The position numbers and the translations under genes were made by a program. Source: Spirochaetaceae bacterium (GTDB taxonomy: Bacteria; Spirochaetota; Leptospiria; Leptospirales; Leptonemataceae). Taken from it: a stretch of 64,000 nt of DNA. The stretch is taken from assembly GCA_002729885.1 (NCBI GenBank), contig PBUB01000019.1, positions 89,613-153,612 of the forward strand, in the 5' to 3' direction. Positions 56,401-64,000 of the stretch are shown here, piece by piece (within the stretch, counting starts at the first letter, position 1; each line of letters opens with the position of its first letter). Under the pieces are notes generated by a model. The model saw only the letters and a program-made list of their open reading frames with translations, made no database searches and was not told where the DNA came from.

Positions 56401-59400
56401 GTGATTCGCAAAATCCTGATTGCTAATCGTGGTGAAATCGCAGTGCGAATCCAGCGCACCTGCCAGAAGCTGGGTATTCAGACCGTTGCTGTTTTCTCTG
56501 AAGCGGATCGCCATGCACCCCACGTTCTTTTGGCAGATGAAAGCGTGCTTCTGGGACCGGCGCCTCCCAGGGAATCCTATCTGAGAGCAGATAGGATTCT
56601 GGAAGCCGCTATACAATGCAAAGTAGATGCAATTCATCCAGGTTACGGATTCTTAAGCGAAAACGCTGATTTTGCCGAACAGGTCGCCGCTGCGGGCATT
56701 AAATTCATTGGACCTCGTCCGGATCATATACGACAGTTTGGACTCAAACATACGGCCCGGGCCATTGCCGAGGAAAACAGGATTCCTTTGCTATCGGGCA
56801 CGGAGCTTTTAACCACAACCGAAGCTGCTCTGGAAGCGGCGCGCAGAATTGGCTTTCCCGTGATGATCAAGAGCACAGCCGGAGGCGGCGGCATAGGCAT
56901 GCGATTGTGTGCCAATGAAGAACAACTGGAGCGTGAATACGAATCGGTGCGGTCTCTGGGAAAGAATAACTTTTCGGATGATGGAGTTTTCATCGAAAAG
57001 TTTATCGCACGAGCTCGCCACATAGAGGTCCAGGTTTTTGGCGATGGACGCGGACGAGTGCTGACCATCGGAGAGCGCGATTGCTCGGCGCAGCGCAGGA
57101 ATCAAAAGGTAATCGAAGAAACCCCGGCCCCTGGCATTTTCCCGGACACCCGGGCCGCCATGTTTCGTGCAGCCAGTAAACTTTGCGGTGCCGTGCATTA
57201 CGAGTCTGCGGGAACCGTTGAATTTCTATATGATGAAACCAGTGCAGAGTTCTACTTTCTCGAGGTAAATACTCGCCTGCAGGTAGAGCATGGAATAACG
57301 GAAATGGTGAGCGGCATCGACCTTGTGGAATGGATGATTCGTCAGTCAGCCGGCGAAGAGAACTTCTTGCCGGACCAGCTTCCTGAAACATCCGGACATT
57401 CGATTCAGGTGCGATTGTATGCGGAAGATCCTGTGCACAACTTTCGCCCGTCAGCCGGGCGCCTGGATCAGGTACACTTTCCAGAAGGCCCCAGGGTGGA
57501 CCACTGGTTAAGCGATGGACTGGAGGTCTCCGCACATTACGATCCACTGCTTGCTAAACTGATGGTACATGGGCCGACCCGGAAGGATGCGCTAGATCTC
57601 ATGCAGTCTGCTTTACAGCAATCCAGGATGTATGGAATTACAACCAATCTTGATTATTTGCGGCAGGTAATTCAGAGTTCGCCTTTTCAGTCCGCCCGGC
57701 TTTCAACGCGAATGCTCGGCGAATTGGACATTCAGTCCAATACCATTGAAGTCCTTACTCCAGGCACACAAACATCCGTTCAAGACTATCCCGGTCGTAC
57801 CGGTTACTGGCAGGTAGGAGTGCCGCCTTCCGGTCCTATGGATTCGCTGGCTTTTCGTCTTGGAAATGCTCTGCTGGGAAATCCTACGGAAGCGGCAGGA
57901 CTTGAGATTACCATCCAGGGTCCTTCGCTACGCTTTCACTGCGATACTCTATTTTGCATAACCGGACCGGGACTAGAAACAACCCTGGAACTGCCCGACG
58001 ATGCCAGACGTGTCGATGTGCCGGGCTGGACCATCGTCCTCGCCCCTGCCGGTTCTACACTGCGAATGGGAATGGTGGCAGACACCGGCTGCCGGGCCTA
58101 TCTGCTTGTGCGAGGCGGCCTGGATGTAGCTACGGTCATGGGTAGTGGAGCCACTTTTGCTCCAGGTAACTTTGGCGGTCACGGAGGACGAAATCTACTT
58201 CCCGGTGACAGACTCAATCTAACAGAGAATGCGGCCAGCCTCCATGCTGTGCATCCGAACAGCGCTTCGTCGGATGGGCTCATCGACTCCGAAAACGCCA
58301 CTAATATCAATAGCATGAAACTAGAAGCGATCAGTGCCGGCACCTTTTTACCCGAAGCTCTAAGACCGGTTTATTCCAACAGCCAGACCATAGGGGTATT
58401 GTATGGTCCGCATGGTGCGCCGGATTTCCTGCAGCCGGATTACATCGACTCATTCTTTGACACCGAATTCGAAGTGCATTATAATTCCGCCCGCACAGGT
58501 GTAAGACTCATTGGACCAAAGCCCCGGTGGGCACGGCCCGATGGCGGCGAAGCAGGTCTGCATCCTTCCAATCTGCATGACAACGCGTACTGTGTTGGTT
58601 CCATCGACTTTACAGGTGATATGCCCATTATCCTGGGTCCCGATGGCCCCAGCCTGGGAGGTTTCGTATGCCCGGCCACGGTAGTGAAGGCCGAGCTCTG
58701 GAAGATCGGCCAGCTTCGACCAGGCCATCGGGTGCGATTCAAACCGGTGAGCATGAAAACAGCCACAGCTCTACAGACAGAGGAAGATCAATTCATTGAG
58801 AATGTATACGAATCCATCGCCGCTGATCCCCCGGATATCCATCCGACGGGCGCTGTTTCTTCACTCTACGACATCCACTCCATTGGCTCTGCACGCGATG
58901 AGGCCATAGTATTCACGCTGAATCCTGAGTCAACGGAGGACAGGATCGTCTGTCGCCAATCAGGGGACGCAGCCATTCTCCTGGAATTTGGCGAAATGGT
59001 GCTGGACCCGGCCCTGCGATTGCGGGCGCACATCCTGATGCAGGCTATTGAAGATTTGAACGCAGCAGAACCCGATTCAGCTTTCGCACAGGGCATTTCA
59101 GAAGTCACCCCTGGCATTCGATCGCTGCAGATCCAATTTGACCAGCGAATATTGCCGCGGCCGGTCCTCATCGAAAACCTGCACCGTTTAATACGCGAAA
59201 TGCCTGGCCCTGAAGAAATGTCTGTGAGATCTCGCATTGTTCATATGCCCATATCATGGGATGATGAATCCACCCGCTTGGCAATTCAGAAATATATGCA
59301 GTCGGTATGGAAGGATGCGCCCTGGTGCCCTTCCAACCTGGAGTTTATTCGAAGGATCAACGGACTGAAAAGCGTCGAAGACGTGTACAGGATCTTCTTT

Positions 59401-60174
59401 GAGGCCAGCTATCTGGTCATGGGACTGGGAGACGTTTACCTGGGCGCACCCGTGGCTACTCCGGTGGATCCCCGTCATCGTCTGGTGACTACCAAGTACA
59501 ATCCCGCTCGAACATGGACTCCGCAAAACGCGGTAGGAATTGGAGGCGCCTATCTTTGCATCTACGGTATGGAAGGCCCCGGGGGTTATCAGTTTGTAGG
59601 AAGGACCATTCAAGTCTGGAATACGCATCGCACTACGCCGGATTTTTCGAAGCCATATCTACTACGGTTTTTTGATCAGATTCGTTTTTACGAAGTGTCC
59701 GCTCAGGAGCTGGCAGAATTGAGACGTGACTTCCTCTACGGTCAGTTTGCGCTCAAAATAGAAGATAGCGAATTTTCATTGCGCGATTACCGCAAGTTTC
59801 TGGCCGATCACAGCGAATCCATTGATTCATTTAAGAGGAGACAACAGGCCGCCTTTGATGCGGAACGTGAGCGCTGGAAGGATCTGCCCCCGCCGCCTTC
59901 AGCCGCTGAAGAGAGCGAAGAAGCGAGTGTCGGGGAAACCCTACCTGCGGGCATCGAAGGGGTCTACAGCCCCATGCGTGGAAATCTCTGGAAAGTCCTG
60001 GTTGAAGAAGGTCAGCATGTGAACGCCGGCGATGCAGTGCTAATTCTAGAGGCCATGAAGATGGAAGTGAGTATCGAAGCAACTGCCACAGGTACGGTGA
60101 CTCGCATCATCAAAGGCAGCGGTGAACCGGTGCGCCCCGGTGAAATCTTAATCCATATATCACATGAGGGGTAA
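56401..60174 (+). CDS. Biotin-dependent urea/guanidine carboxylase
   Basis: The start is a GTG at 56401, four bases after the preceding stop. The 1,257-residue protein has a biotin carboxylase domain (about 1-445; KILIANRGEIAVRI, ATP-grasp glycine loop KSTAGGGGIGMR, RLQVEHGITEMVSG). A KipA-like carboxyltransferase half (about 455-790; VQDYPGRTGYWQVGVPPSGP) and a KipI-like half (about 840-1080; RQSGDAAILLEFGE) follow. A biotinyl carrier domain ends the protein, with Lys1220 in EAMKME. No amidohydrolase is fused, unlike fungal urea amidolyase. The enzyme carboxylates urea or guanidine using ATP and bicarbonate. The neighbouring DUF1989 pair favours guanidine; the key substrate residue was not checked. 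Confidence 0.9.
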   Translation: MIRKILIANRGEIAVRIQRTCQKLGIQTVAVFSEADRHAPHVLLADESVLLGPAPPRESYLRADRILEAAIQCKVDAIHPGYGFLSENADFAEQVAAAGIKFIGPRPDHIRQFGLKHTARAIAEENRIPLLSGTELLTTTEAALEAARRIGFPVMIKSTAGGGGIGMRLCANEEQLEREYESVRSLGKNNFSDDGVFIEKFIARARHIEVQVFGDGRGRVLTIGERDCSAQRRNQKVIEETPAPGIFPDTRAAMFRAASKLCGAVHYESAGTVEFLYDETSAEFYFLEVNTRLQVEHGITEMVSGIDLVEWMIRQSAGEENFLPDQLPETSGHSIQVRLYAEDPVHNFRPSAGRLDQVHFPEGPRVDHWLSDGLEVSAHYDPLLAKLMVHGPTRKDALDLMQSALQQSRMYGITTNLDYLRQVIQSSPFQSARLSTRMLGELDIQSNTIEVLTPGTQTSVQDYPGRTGYWQVGVPPSGPMDSLAFRLGNALLGNPTEAAGLEITIQGPSLRFHCDTLFCITGPGLETTLELPDDARRVDVPGWTIVLAPAGSTLRMGMVADTGCRAYLLVRGGLDVATVMGSGATFAPGNFGGHGGRNLLPGDRLNLTENAASLHAVHPNSASSDGLIDSENATNINSMKLEAISAGTFLPEALRPVYSNSQTIGVLYGPHGAPDFLQPDYIDSFFDTEFEVHYNSARTGVRLIGPKPRWARPDGGEAGLHPSNLHDNAYCVGSIDFTGDMPIILGPDGPSLGGFVCPATVVKAELWKIGQLRPGHRVRFKPVSMKTATALQTEEDQFIENVYESIAADPPDIHPTGAVSSLYDIHSIGSARDEAIVFTLNPESTEDRIVCRQSGDAAILLEFGEMVLDPALRLRAHILMQAIEDLNAAEPDSAFAQGISEVTPGIRSLQIQFDQRILPRPVLIENLHRLIREMPGPEEMSVRSRIVHMPISWDDESTRLAIQKYMQSVWKDAPWCPSNLEFIRRINGLKSVEDVYRIFFEASYLVMGLGDVYLGAPVATPVDPRHRLVTTKYNPARTWTPQNAVGIGGAYLCIYGMEGPGGYQFVGRTIQVWNTHRTTPDFSKPYLLRFFDQIRFYEVSAQELAELRRDFLYGQFALKIEDSEFSLRDYRKFLADHSESIDSFKRRQQAAFDAERERWKDLPPPPSAAEESEEASVGETLPAGIEGVYSPMRGNLWKVLVEEGQHVNAGDAVLILEAMKMEVSIEATATGTVTRIIKGSGEPVRPGEILIHISHEG

Positions 60175-60180
60175 TCGCCT

Positions 60181-61950
60181 ATGAGTCCTGAATTTCATGT
60201 TGATCATCTTCTAGAAGATTACGCATCCGGCCGTGCCGTTCCCACTGATATTCTCCAGGAAGTGATTCGACGAATAGAAAACGGGCCGCAGATTATCTGG
60301 AATGCTCGAAATTCTGCCGAGCAAGTCATGGCAAGAGCGCAGACTGTCATGGAATCAGCCAGGCGATTCGCTTCCCTCAGCAGCGCGATCAGGGCCATGC
60401 CACTCTATGGTATTCCTTTCGCAGTGAAAGACAATATCGATACCGCGGGATTACCCACTACAGCTGGCTGTCCGGATTACAGCTATGATCCAGAAGAGTC
60501 CGCCTATGTGGTGCAACGCCTGGAAGCCGCCGGTGCGATACTCATTGGGAAAACCCATATGGATCAGTTTGCCACTGGATTGACAGGTACGCGTTCGCCA
60601 TCTGGTCCATGCGAAAACGCCTATGACCCGGAATACATCTCCGGCGGATCTTCTTCCGGATCGGCGCTGGCAGTGGCTCTGGGCCAGGTCTCCTTCTCTC
60701 TGGGTACAGATACAGCCGGTTCCGGTCGCGTGCCTGCCGCCTTTAACAATATCTACGGACTAAAGCCCTCCCGGGGCCTGGTGAGCACCCGGGGAGTAGT
60801 GCCTGCCTGTCGCAGTCTGGACTGTGTTTCCATCTTTGCAGGCAATGCAAAAGGAGCAAAGCTGGTTCTGGATACCATCGCTAAATTCGATCCGGAGGAT
60901 GCTTATAGCCGAAGAATACATCAGAGCGATCCCGGAACCAGCCCAAAGCGCAGCCTCGGGATTCCAGTCAGCTCTGCCCTTGAGCTGGACTCGGAATATA
61001 CAGACTGCTGGAAGAATGCGGTCCAATTTCTGGATTCCATCGAAATAGAAACGGTGGAAGTGGACATCGGCCCTTTATTGGAAGCAGCCCGATTACTCTA
61101 CGAAGGTCCCTGGATTGCGGAACGCTATGCCGCGGTGGGCCGATTTATTGAGGAGCATTCGGATTGGGTGCTGGATGTTACCAGGAAAATCATTCTGGGT
61201 GGCCGCGAAGTAGAAGGCGCAAAATGCTTTGAGGCTATGTATCGTCTGGAAGAATTACGACGTAAATCAGAACGCATCTTTGAAGGTTTGGATGCTATGG
61301 TATTGCCTACGACGCCGGGAATCTATACCATCGCTGCAGTCCAGGCAGATCCTGTTGCCCTGAACTCGCGATTGGGCACCTACACGAATTTCATGAACCT
61401 CCTGGATCTATGCGGACTGGCGATTCCGGCCGGGTTTACCACTGACGGACTGCCCTTTGGAATCACTTTGATTGCGCCTGCCGGATGCGATCAGCGTCTG
61501 CTTGCGATAGCAAATCAATTGAAGGAGTCACTAACAATGTCCACTTCGAAATCGTACTCTCTGATGGTGTGCGGTGCCCATATGTCCGGAATGGCCCTGA
61601 ATCATGAGTTGACTGATCGCAATGCCAAACTTGCGAAGAAAACGGCTACAGCGGCAAAATACAGATTCTACGCCCTGCCCGGCGAAGGAGTGATTCGACC
61701 GGGGCTTGTGCGCGTGCCGGACGGCGAATCAGATAAGGGCGCATCCATTGATGTAGAGGTCTGGGACTTGCCTGCTGATCGTTGGGGAGACTTCATCGCC
61801 GGGATACCGGCTCCTCTATGCATAGGGTCTGTAGAACTGGAGGATGGAACCTGGGTGAAAGGATTTTTATGTGAGGCGCAGGCAGTGCAGACTAAGGATG
61901 CGAAGGAGATCACAAGCCTGGGAAGTTGGCGGGTATTTATGCAGCAGTGA
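60181..61950 (+). CDS. atzF: Allophanate hydrolase
   Basis: The 589-residue protein starts at an ATG seven bases after the carboxylase stop. The amidase-signature part (about 1-460) has the catalytic triad Lys83 (AVKDNID), Ser157 (GGSSSGSA) and Ser181 (DTAGSGR). The C-terminal part (about 460-589; KSYSLMVCGAHMSGMALNHE, then FYALPGEGVIRPGLVRV) matches the extra domain of AtzF/DUR1-type allophanate hydrolases. The two parts convert allophanate to ammonium and CO2. It completes the pathway encoded by the preceding genes. Its stop is convergent with a small secreted protein gene. Confidence 0.9.
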   Translation: MSPEFHVDHLLEDYASGRAVPTDILQEVIRRIENGPQIIWNARNSAEQVMARAQTVMESARRFASLSSAIRAMPLYGIPFAVKDNIDTAGLPTTAGCPDYSYDPEESAYVVQRLEAAGAILIGKTHMDQFATGLTGTRSPSGPCENAYDPEYISGGSSSGSALAVALGQVSFSLGTDTAGSGRVPAAFNNIYGLKPSRGLVSTRGVVPACRSLDCVSIFAGNAKGAKLVLDTIAKFDPEDAYSRRIHQSDPGTSPKRSLGIPVSSALELDSEYTDCWKNAVQFLDSIEIETVEVDIGPLLEAARLLYEGPWIAERYAAVGRFIEEHSDWVLDVTRKIILGGREVEGAKCFEAMYRLEELRRKSERIFEGLDAMVLPTTPGIYTIAAVQADPVALNSRLGTYTNFMNLLDLCGLAIPAGFTTDGLPFGITLIAPAGCDQRLLAIANQLKESLTMSTSKSYSLMVCGAHMSGMALNHELTDRNAKLAKKTATAAKYRFYALPGEGVIRPGLVRVPDGESDKGASIDVEVWDLPADRWGDFIAGIPAPLCIGSVELEDGTWVKGFLCEAQAVQTKDAKEITSLGSWRVFMQQ

Positions 61951-62014
61951 ATGGGGAGATTTGCAGCGGAAACCCGGAACACTGTTTGTCTCTCTTGATG
62001 CGGAAATGCTCCAA

Positions 62015-62425
62015 TCATTGGGCAATTGTCCAGCCCCTCACCTGGCGCAACACAGATACGGATTGAGCGAAGAAATGCCGCTGCAAACCACAACCGGAGC
62101 CCACGGACACGCTGTAACCGGTTCCGGCTTCTTCAATTCGAGCGAGAACAGCCCGGTACATAGATTCAGGAGTATGACCATCCCGGGCCACCCATAGTAT
62201 CAATGTTGTGGCATCGTCATCTCTCAGTTCCAATTCGCATTGGAATTCGAAGGTGTAGGAGGACTCGCCAGCTCCGCGTTCTCTCTTCACTTCTAGCCCT
62301 GACCGCACGGAATGTGCATAAAGCAACATATTGTAGTTCGAACAAGCTTCCTCCGCTGTCCGGCTATGCCCTGTCGCCAGAAGAAGGAGTAGCAAAAGGA
62401 TCAGAAAGATTGGTCCAGTTTTCAT
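62015..62425 (-). CDS. Unrecognised small exported protein
   Basis: The 136-residue product starts with a strongly hydrophobic signal (KTGPIFLILLLLLLLATGHS). The mature part of about 110 residues contains at least three cysteines (AEEACSNYN, FEFQCELEL, SGCGLQRHFF) and an acidic segment (LELRDDDATTLILWVARDGH). These could form two disulphides in the periplasm. No family is recognised. It is convergent with the allophanate hydrolase gene and does not appear to belong to that cluster. Confidence 0.65.
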   Translation of the reverse strand: MKTGPIFLILLLLLLLATGHSRTAEEACSNYNMLLYAHSVRSGLEVKRERGAGESSYTFEFQCELELRDDDATTLILWVARDGHTPESMYRAVLARIEEAGTGYSVSVGSGCGLQRHFFAQSVSVLRQVRGWTIAQ

Positions 62426-62825
62426 GGACAGAAAGTTTCACAGCAATTTTAACGATGTAATTTTAAAACATTTACAGTTAAGATATAGAGAGTGATTAGA
62501 GCTTATTTCCAGGTCCTACCCGGGTCTATTCAGGAATTTGAATCGGCTCTAATTCAGGAATTCGATTTCATTCTGATTCTTTGAACCAGGCATACTGGGA
62601 ATCGCGGCGCTTCCGCTTATGCCACCTGGAAGGCAAAACCTGGATTCTGAGGCTATTATCACAGACTACCCACCCTGACATTCTACCCTTTACCTTGAAT
62701 CGATATTTTCGCCAGCTTTCGAAAATCCTGATATGGATAGAATAATGGGTGACAAAATTGAGTATGAGTCCGCTTTACTAGTTCCCAAATTCAAGAGGTT
62801 CGTCTCACAAAAGGACTCCATCCAG
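62426..62825. other. Gene-free stretch
   Basis: No convincing gene lies between the divergent small secreted protein and the SH3 lipoprotein. ATTCAGGAATT occurs twice, at 62528 and 62552, 24 bases apart. The region must contain promoters for both divergent genes. Nothing else is seen. Confidence 0.4.
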
Positions 62826-63809
62826 ATGAAAATGTTAAAGGTATCTTCGATCCCATTGATCCTGGCATTCTGCCTTACAGGCACATGTTCGACACCAGGT
62901 GGTAGCAATACAGGCAGCGAGGCTGCGGAGCCCGAGGGCACCTACGTTTTTCAGTATCAAGTGATTGCAGAGGGAGGCTTACGACTTCGTTCCAGGCCAA
63001 CGGTTGATTCCGAGGTAATTGAAGTCATTCCACGCTGGACCTTTTTTGAAGCGCAAGAAAGCGGTTCCTCCTCCGAGGAAGTCATCGCCGGCCGCCGAGG
63101 CAAATGGATTCAGTATAAGAATGGGTGGGTATTCACCGGATTCCTCACTGCCAGTTCAACAGTATTTTACCCCAGAAGCGGCGCAACACCCCATTCCTAC
63201 TTCAAGCCCAGCACCGGGGCAGAGAAATTTCCATGGGAAGACGGATTCAGACTGAAAAGTGGCACTGACCTGCGACACACCGATTCGGATGGCGAAACTT
63301 GGCGCAAAGTGACCTACGAATTCGGATACACCATAAGGTGGTTTCGCGATTCCGAAATGGAGGCCGGCGTTCCAGCGGGCGGTTTCTGCACTTCCGACAC
63401 CACCGAAAATTGTCTACACCCGGGCCTGCGCCAGTATGTAAATGGCGGCCCAATTGAACCGATGGGTTGCGATGATTGCTTTAGACCTATCGAGCTGTTC
63501 CCTCGCGGGGAAGTAGAAGGATGCGGCCAAACGTTGGGCTCATGGAAAACGCATCACGACGGATCCATTCGTATTGAAATGCGGCAGAGCAATTACCGAT
63601 GCGAAGATATCCATGGGCGAATCTGCAACTATCGCTACCCGACCAAAATGTTGGTGAAGAAAGTCAATTTAAAGCATTTCTCCATCAGGGAAAGCCACCG
63701 TAAAATGCTGAAAGAGTCGTATTTACACGGCTACGATGAGGGGTTTTTGCCTGTAACAATGGATGGGCGATTGCTCAATGCAAATGTCTGTCAACCAGCG
63801 CCTCGATAG
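62826..63809 (+). CDS. SH3-domain lipoprotein with a large unrecognised C-terminal domain
   Basis: I start at the ATG at 62826, where KMLKVSSIPLILAFCLTGTC gives a lipobox; the frame extends 31 codons upstream. The mature protein has a Gly/Ser-rich tether and then a bacterial SH3 domain (about 45-110; GGLRLRSRPTVDSEVIEVI, then KWIQYKNGWVFTGFL). The remaining 210 residues have many Cys residues (CTSDTTENCLHPG, GCDDCFRP, CEDIHGRICNYR) that may form disulphides. The SH3 part may bind peptidoglycan. It is similar in layout, but not in the C-terminus, to the small SH3 lipoprotein at 5283-5615. Confidence 0.75.
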   Translation: MKMLKVSSIPLILAFCLTGTCSTPGGSNTGSEAAEPEGTYVFQYQVIAEGGLRLRSRPTVDSEVIEVIPRWTFFEAQESGSSSEEVIAGRRGKWIQYKNGWVFTGFLTASSTVFYPRSGATPHSYFKPSTGAEKFPWEDGFRLKSGTDLRHTDSDGETWRKVTYEFGYTIRWFRDSEMEAGVPAGGFCTSDTTENCLHPGLRQYVNGGPIEPMGCDDCFRPIELFPRGEVEGCGQTLGSWKTHHDGSIRIEMRQSNYRCEDIHGRICNYRYPTKMLVKKVNLKHFSIRESHRKMLKESYLHGYDEGFLPVTMDGRLLNANVCQPAPR

Positions 63810-63813
63810 GTGA

Positions 63814-64000
63814 ATGCCTTGCAGCAAGGAGTTCCGAGCATGGTCAAGCAGAGGCAGAGCTAACCGTAAGAGGTTCCTCAATGACTTCGATGCGAAGTAT
63901 TATCGAAGGGCTGCGAAGAATGGCGCAAACGTCGCGCGAAATGGCGAAAATGGCGGCATCGATGTCATAGGCGATGGCCGAGTAAGGAGCAGTGCCGCCA
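63814..64000 (+). CDS. Possible gene start running off the window edge
   Basis: An open frame begins at an ATG at 63814 just after the SH3 lipoprotein stop and continues for 62 codons to the end of the window without a stop. It reads MPCSKEFRAWSSRGRANRKR and continues as a basic, Asn- and Gly-rich stretch. The ribosome binding site is weak (AGGTGA directly before the ATG). It may be a real gene, a decayed one, or chance. Confidence 0.25.
   Translation, partial: MPCSKEFRAWSSRGRANRKRFLNDFDAKYYRRAAKNGANVARNGENGGIDVIGDGRVRSSAA

Overview
The window looks like a chromosomal segment of a Leptospiraceae-type spirochaete (Leptospira/Leptonema/Turneriella-like). This is an inference from gene content, not from a marker gene. 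The base composition is close to balanced by eye. Many predicted proteins start with a short hydrophobic stretch ending in a loose lipobox cysteine. Signalling genes are dense: two chemoreceptor-type proteins, two class III nucleotide cyclases, and one receptor kinase/response regulator/SpoIIE phosphatase. I found no rRNA, tRNA, CRISPR array, insertion sequence or phage gene.

Layout. 0-5.6 kb: a DUF2339 membrane protein overlapping an M48 metalloprotease, a DUF374-type acyltransferase and a small SH3 lipoprotein. 5.7-14.1 kb: a chemoreceptor fused to a family 5 solute-binding domain, a di-haem cytochrome c, several unrecognised genes including a tightly coupled pair (10.5-12.4 kb), and an enoyl-CoA hydratase-like protein. 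14.2-25.8 kb: a large hybrid sensor, a CBS protein, a FadL-type porin followed by an Ig-like lipoprotein, and a lipase-like hydrolase. 25.9-32.5 kb: a frameshifted lipoprotein remnant, a FIST-domain chemoreceptor, a divergent oxidoreductase/TetR pair with a clear operator, and a nucleotide cyclase. 32.6-44.6 kb: surface or periplasmic repeat lipoproteins, an MFS exporter, a LamG lipoprotein, an aldo/keto reductase, a leucine-rich repeat protein and a second cyclase. 45-51.1 kb: a run of small unrecognised lipoproteins, ankyrin and propeller-like proteins, nearly all on the minus strand. 52-62 kb: one seven-gene plus-strand cluster. It encodes an ABC transporter, two urea-carboxylase-associated (DUF1989) proteins, a biotin-dependent urea/guanidine carboxylase and an allophanate hydrolase. 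62-64 kb: small secreted proteins and a possible gene cut by the window edge.

How it works together. The 52-62 kb cluster is the clearest pathway: uptake of a small nitrogen compound, ATP-driven carboxylation, deimination by the DUF1989 pair, and hydrolysis to ammonium and CO2. The DUF1989 pair makes guanidine a better candidate substrate than urea. The fused chemoreceptor (5.7-8.4 kb), the FIST chemoreceptor, the cyclases and the SpoIIE kinase suggest an organism with layered environmental sensing.

The most unusual items are the receptor whose solute-binding domain appears to lie in the cytoplasm, a dispersed family of about 41-bp tandem repeats at three loci sharing a core, the unrecognised coupled gene pair, and the possibly mis-nameable guanidine cluster.
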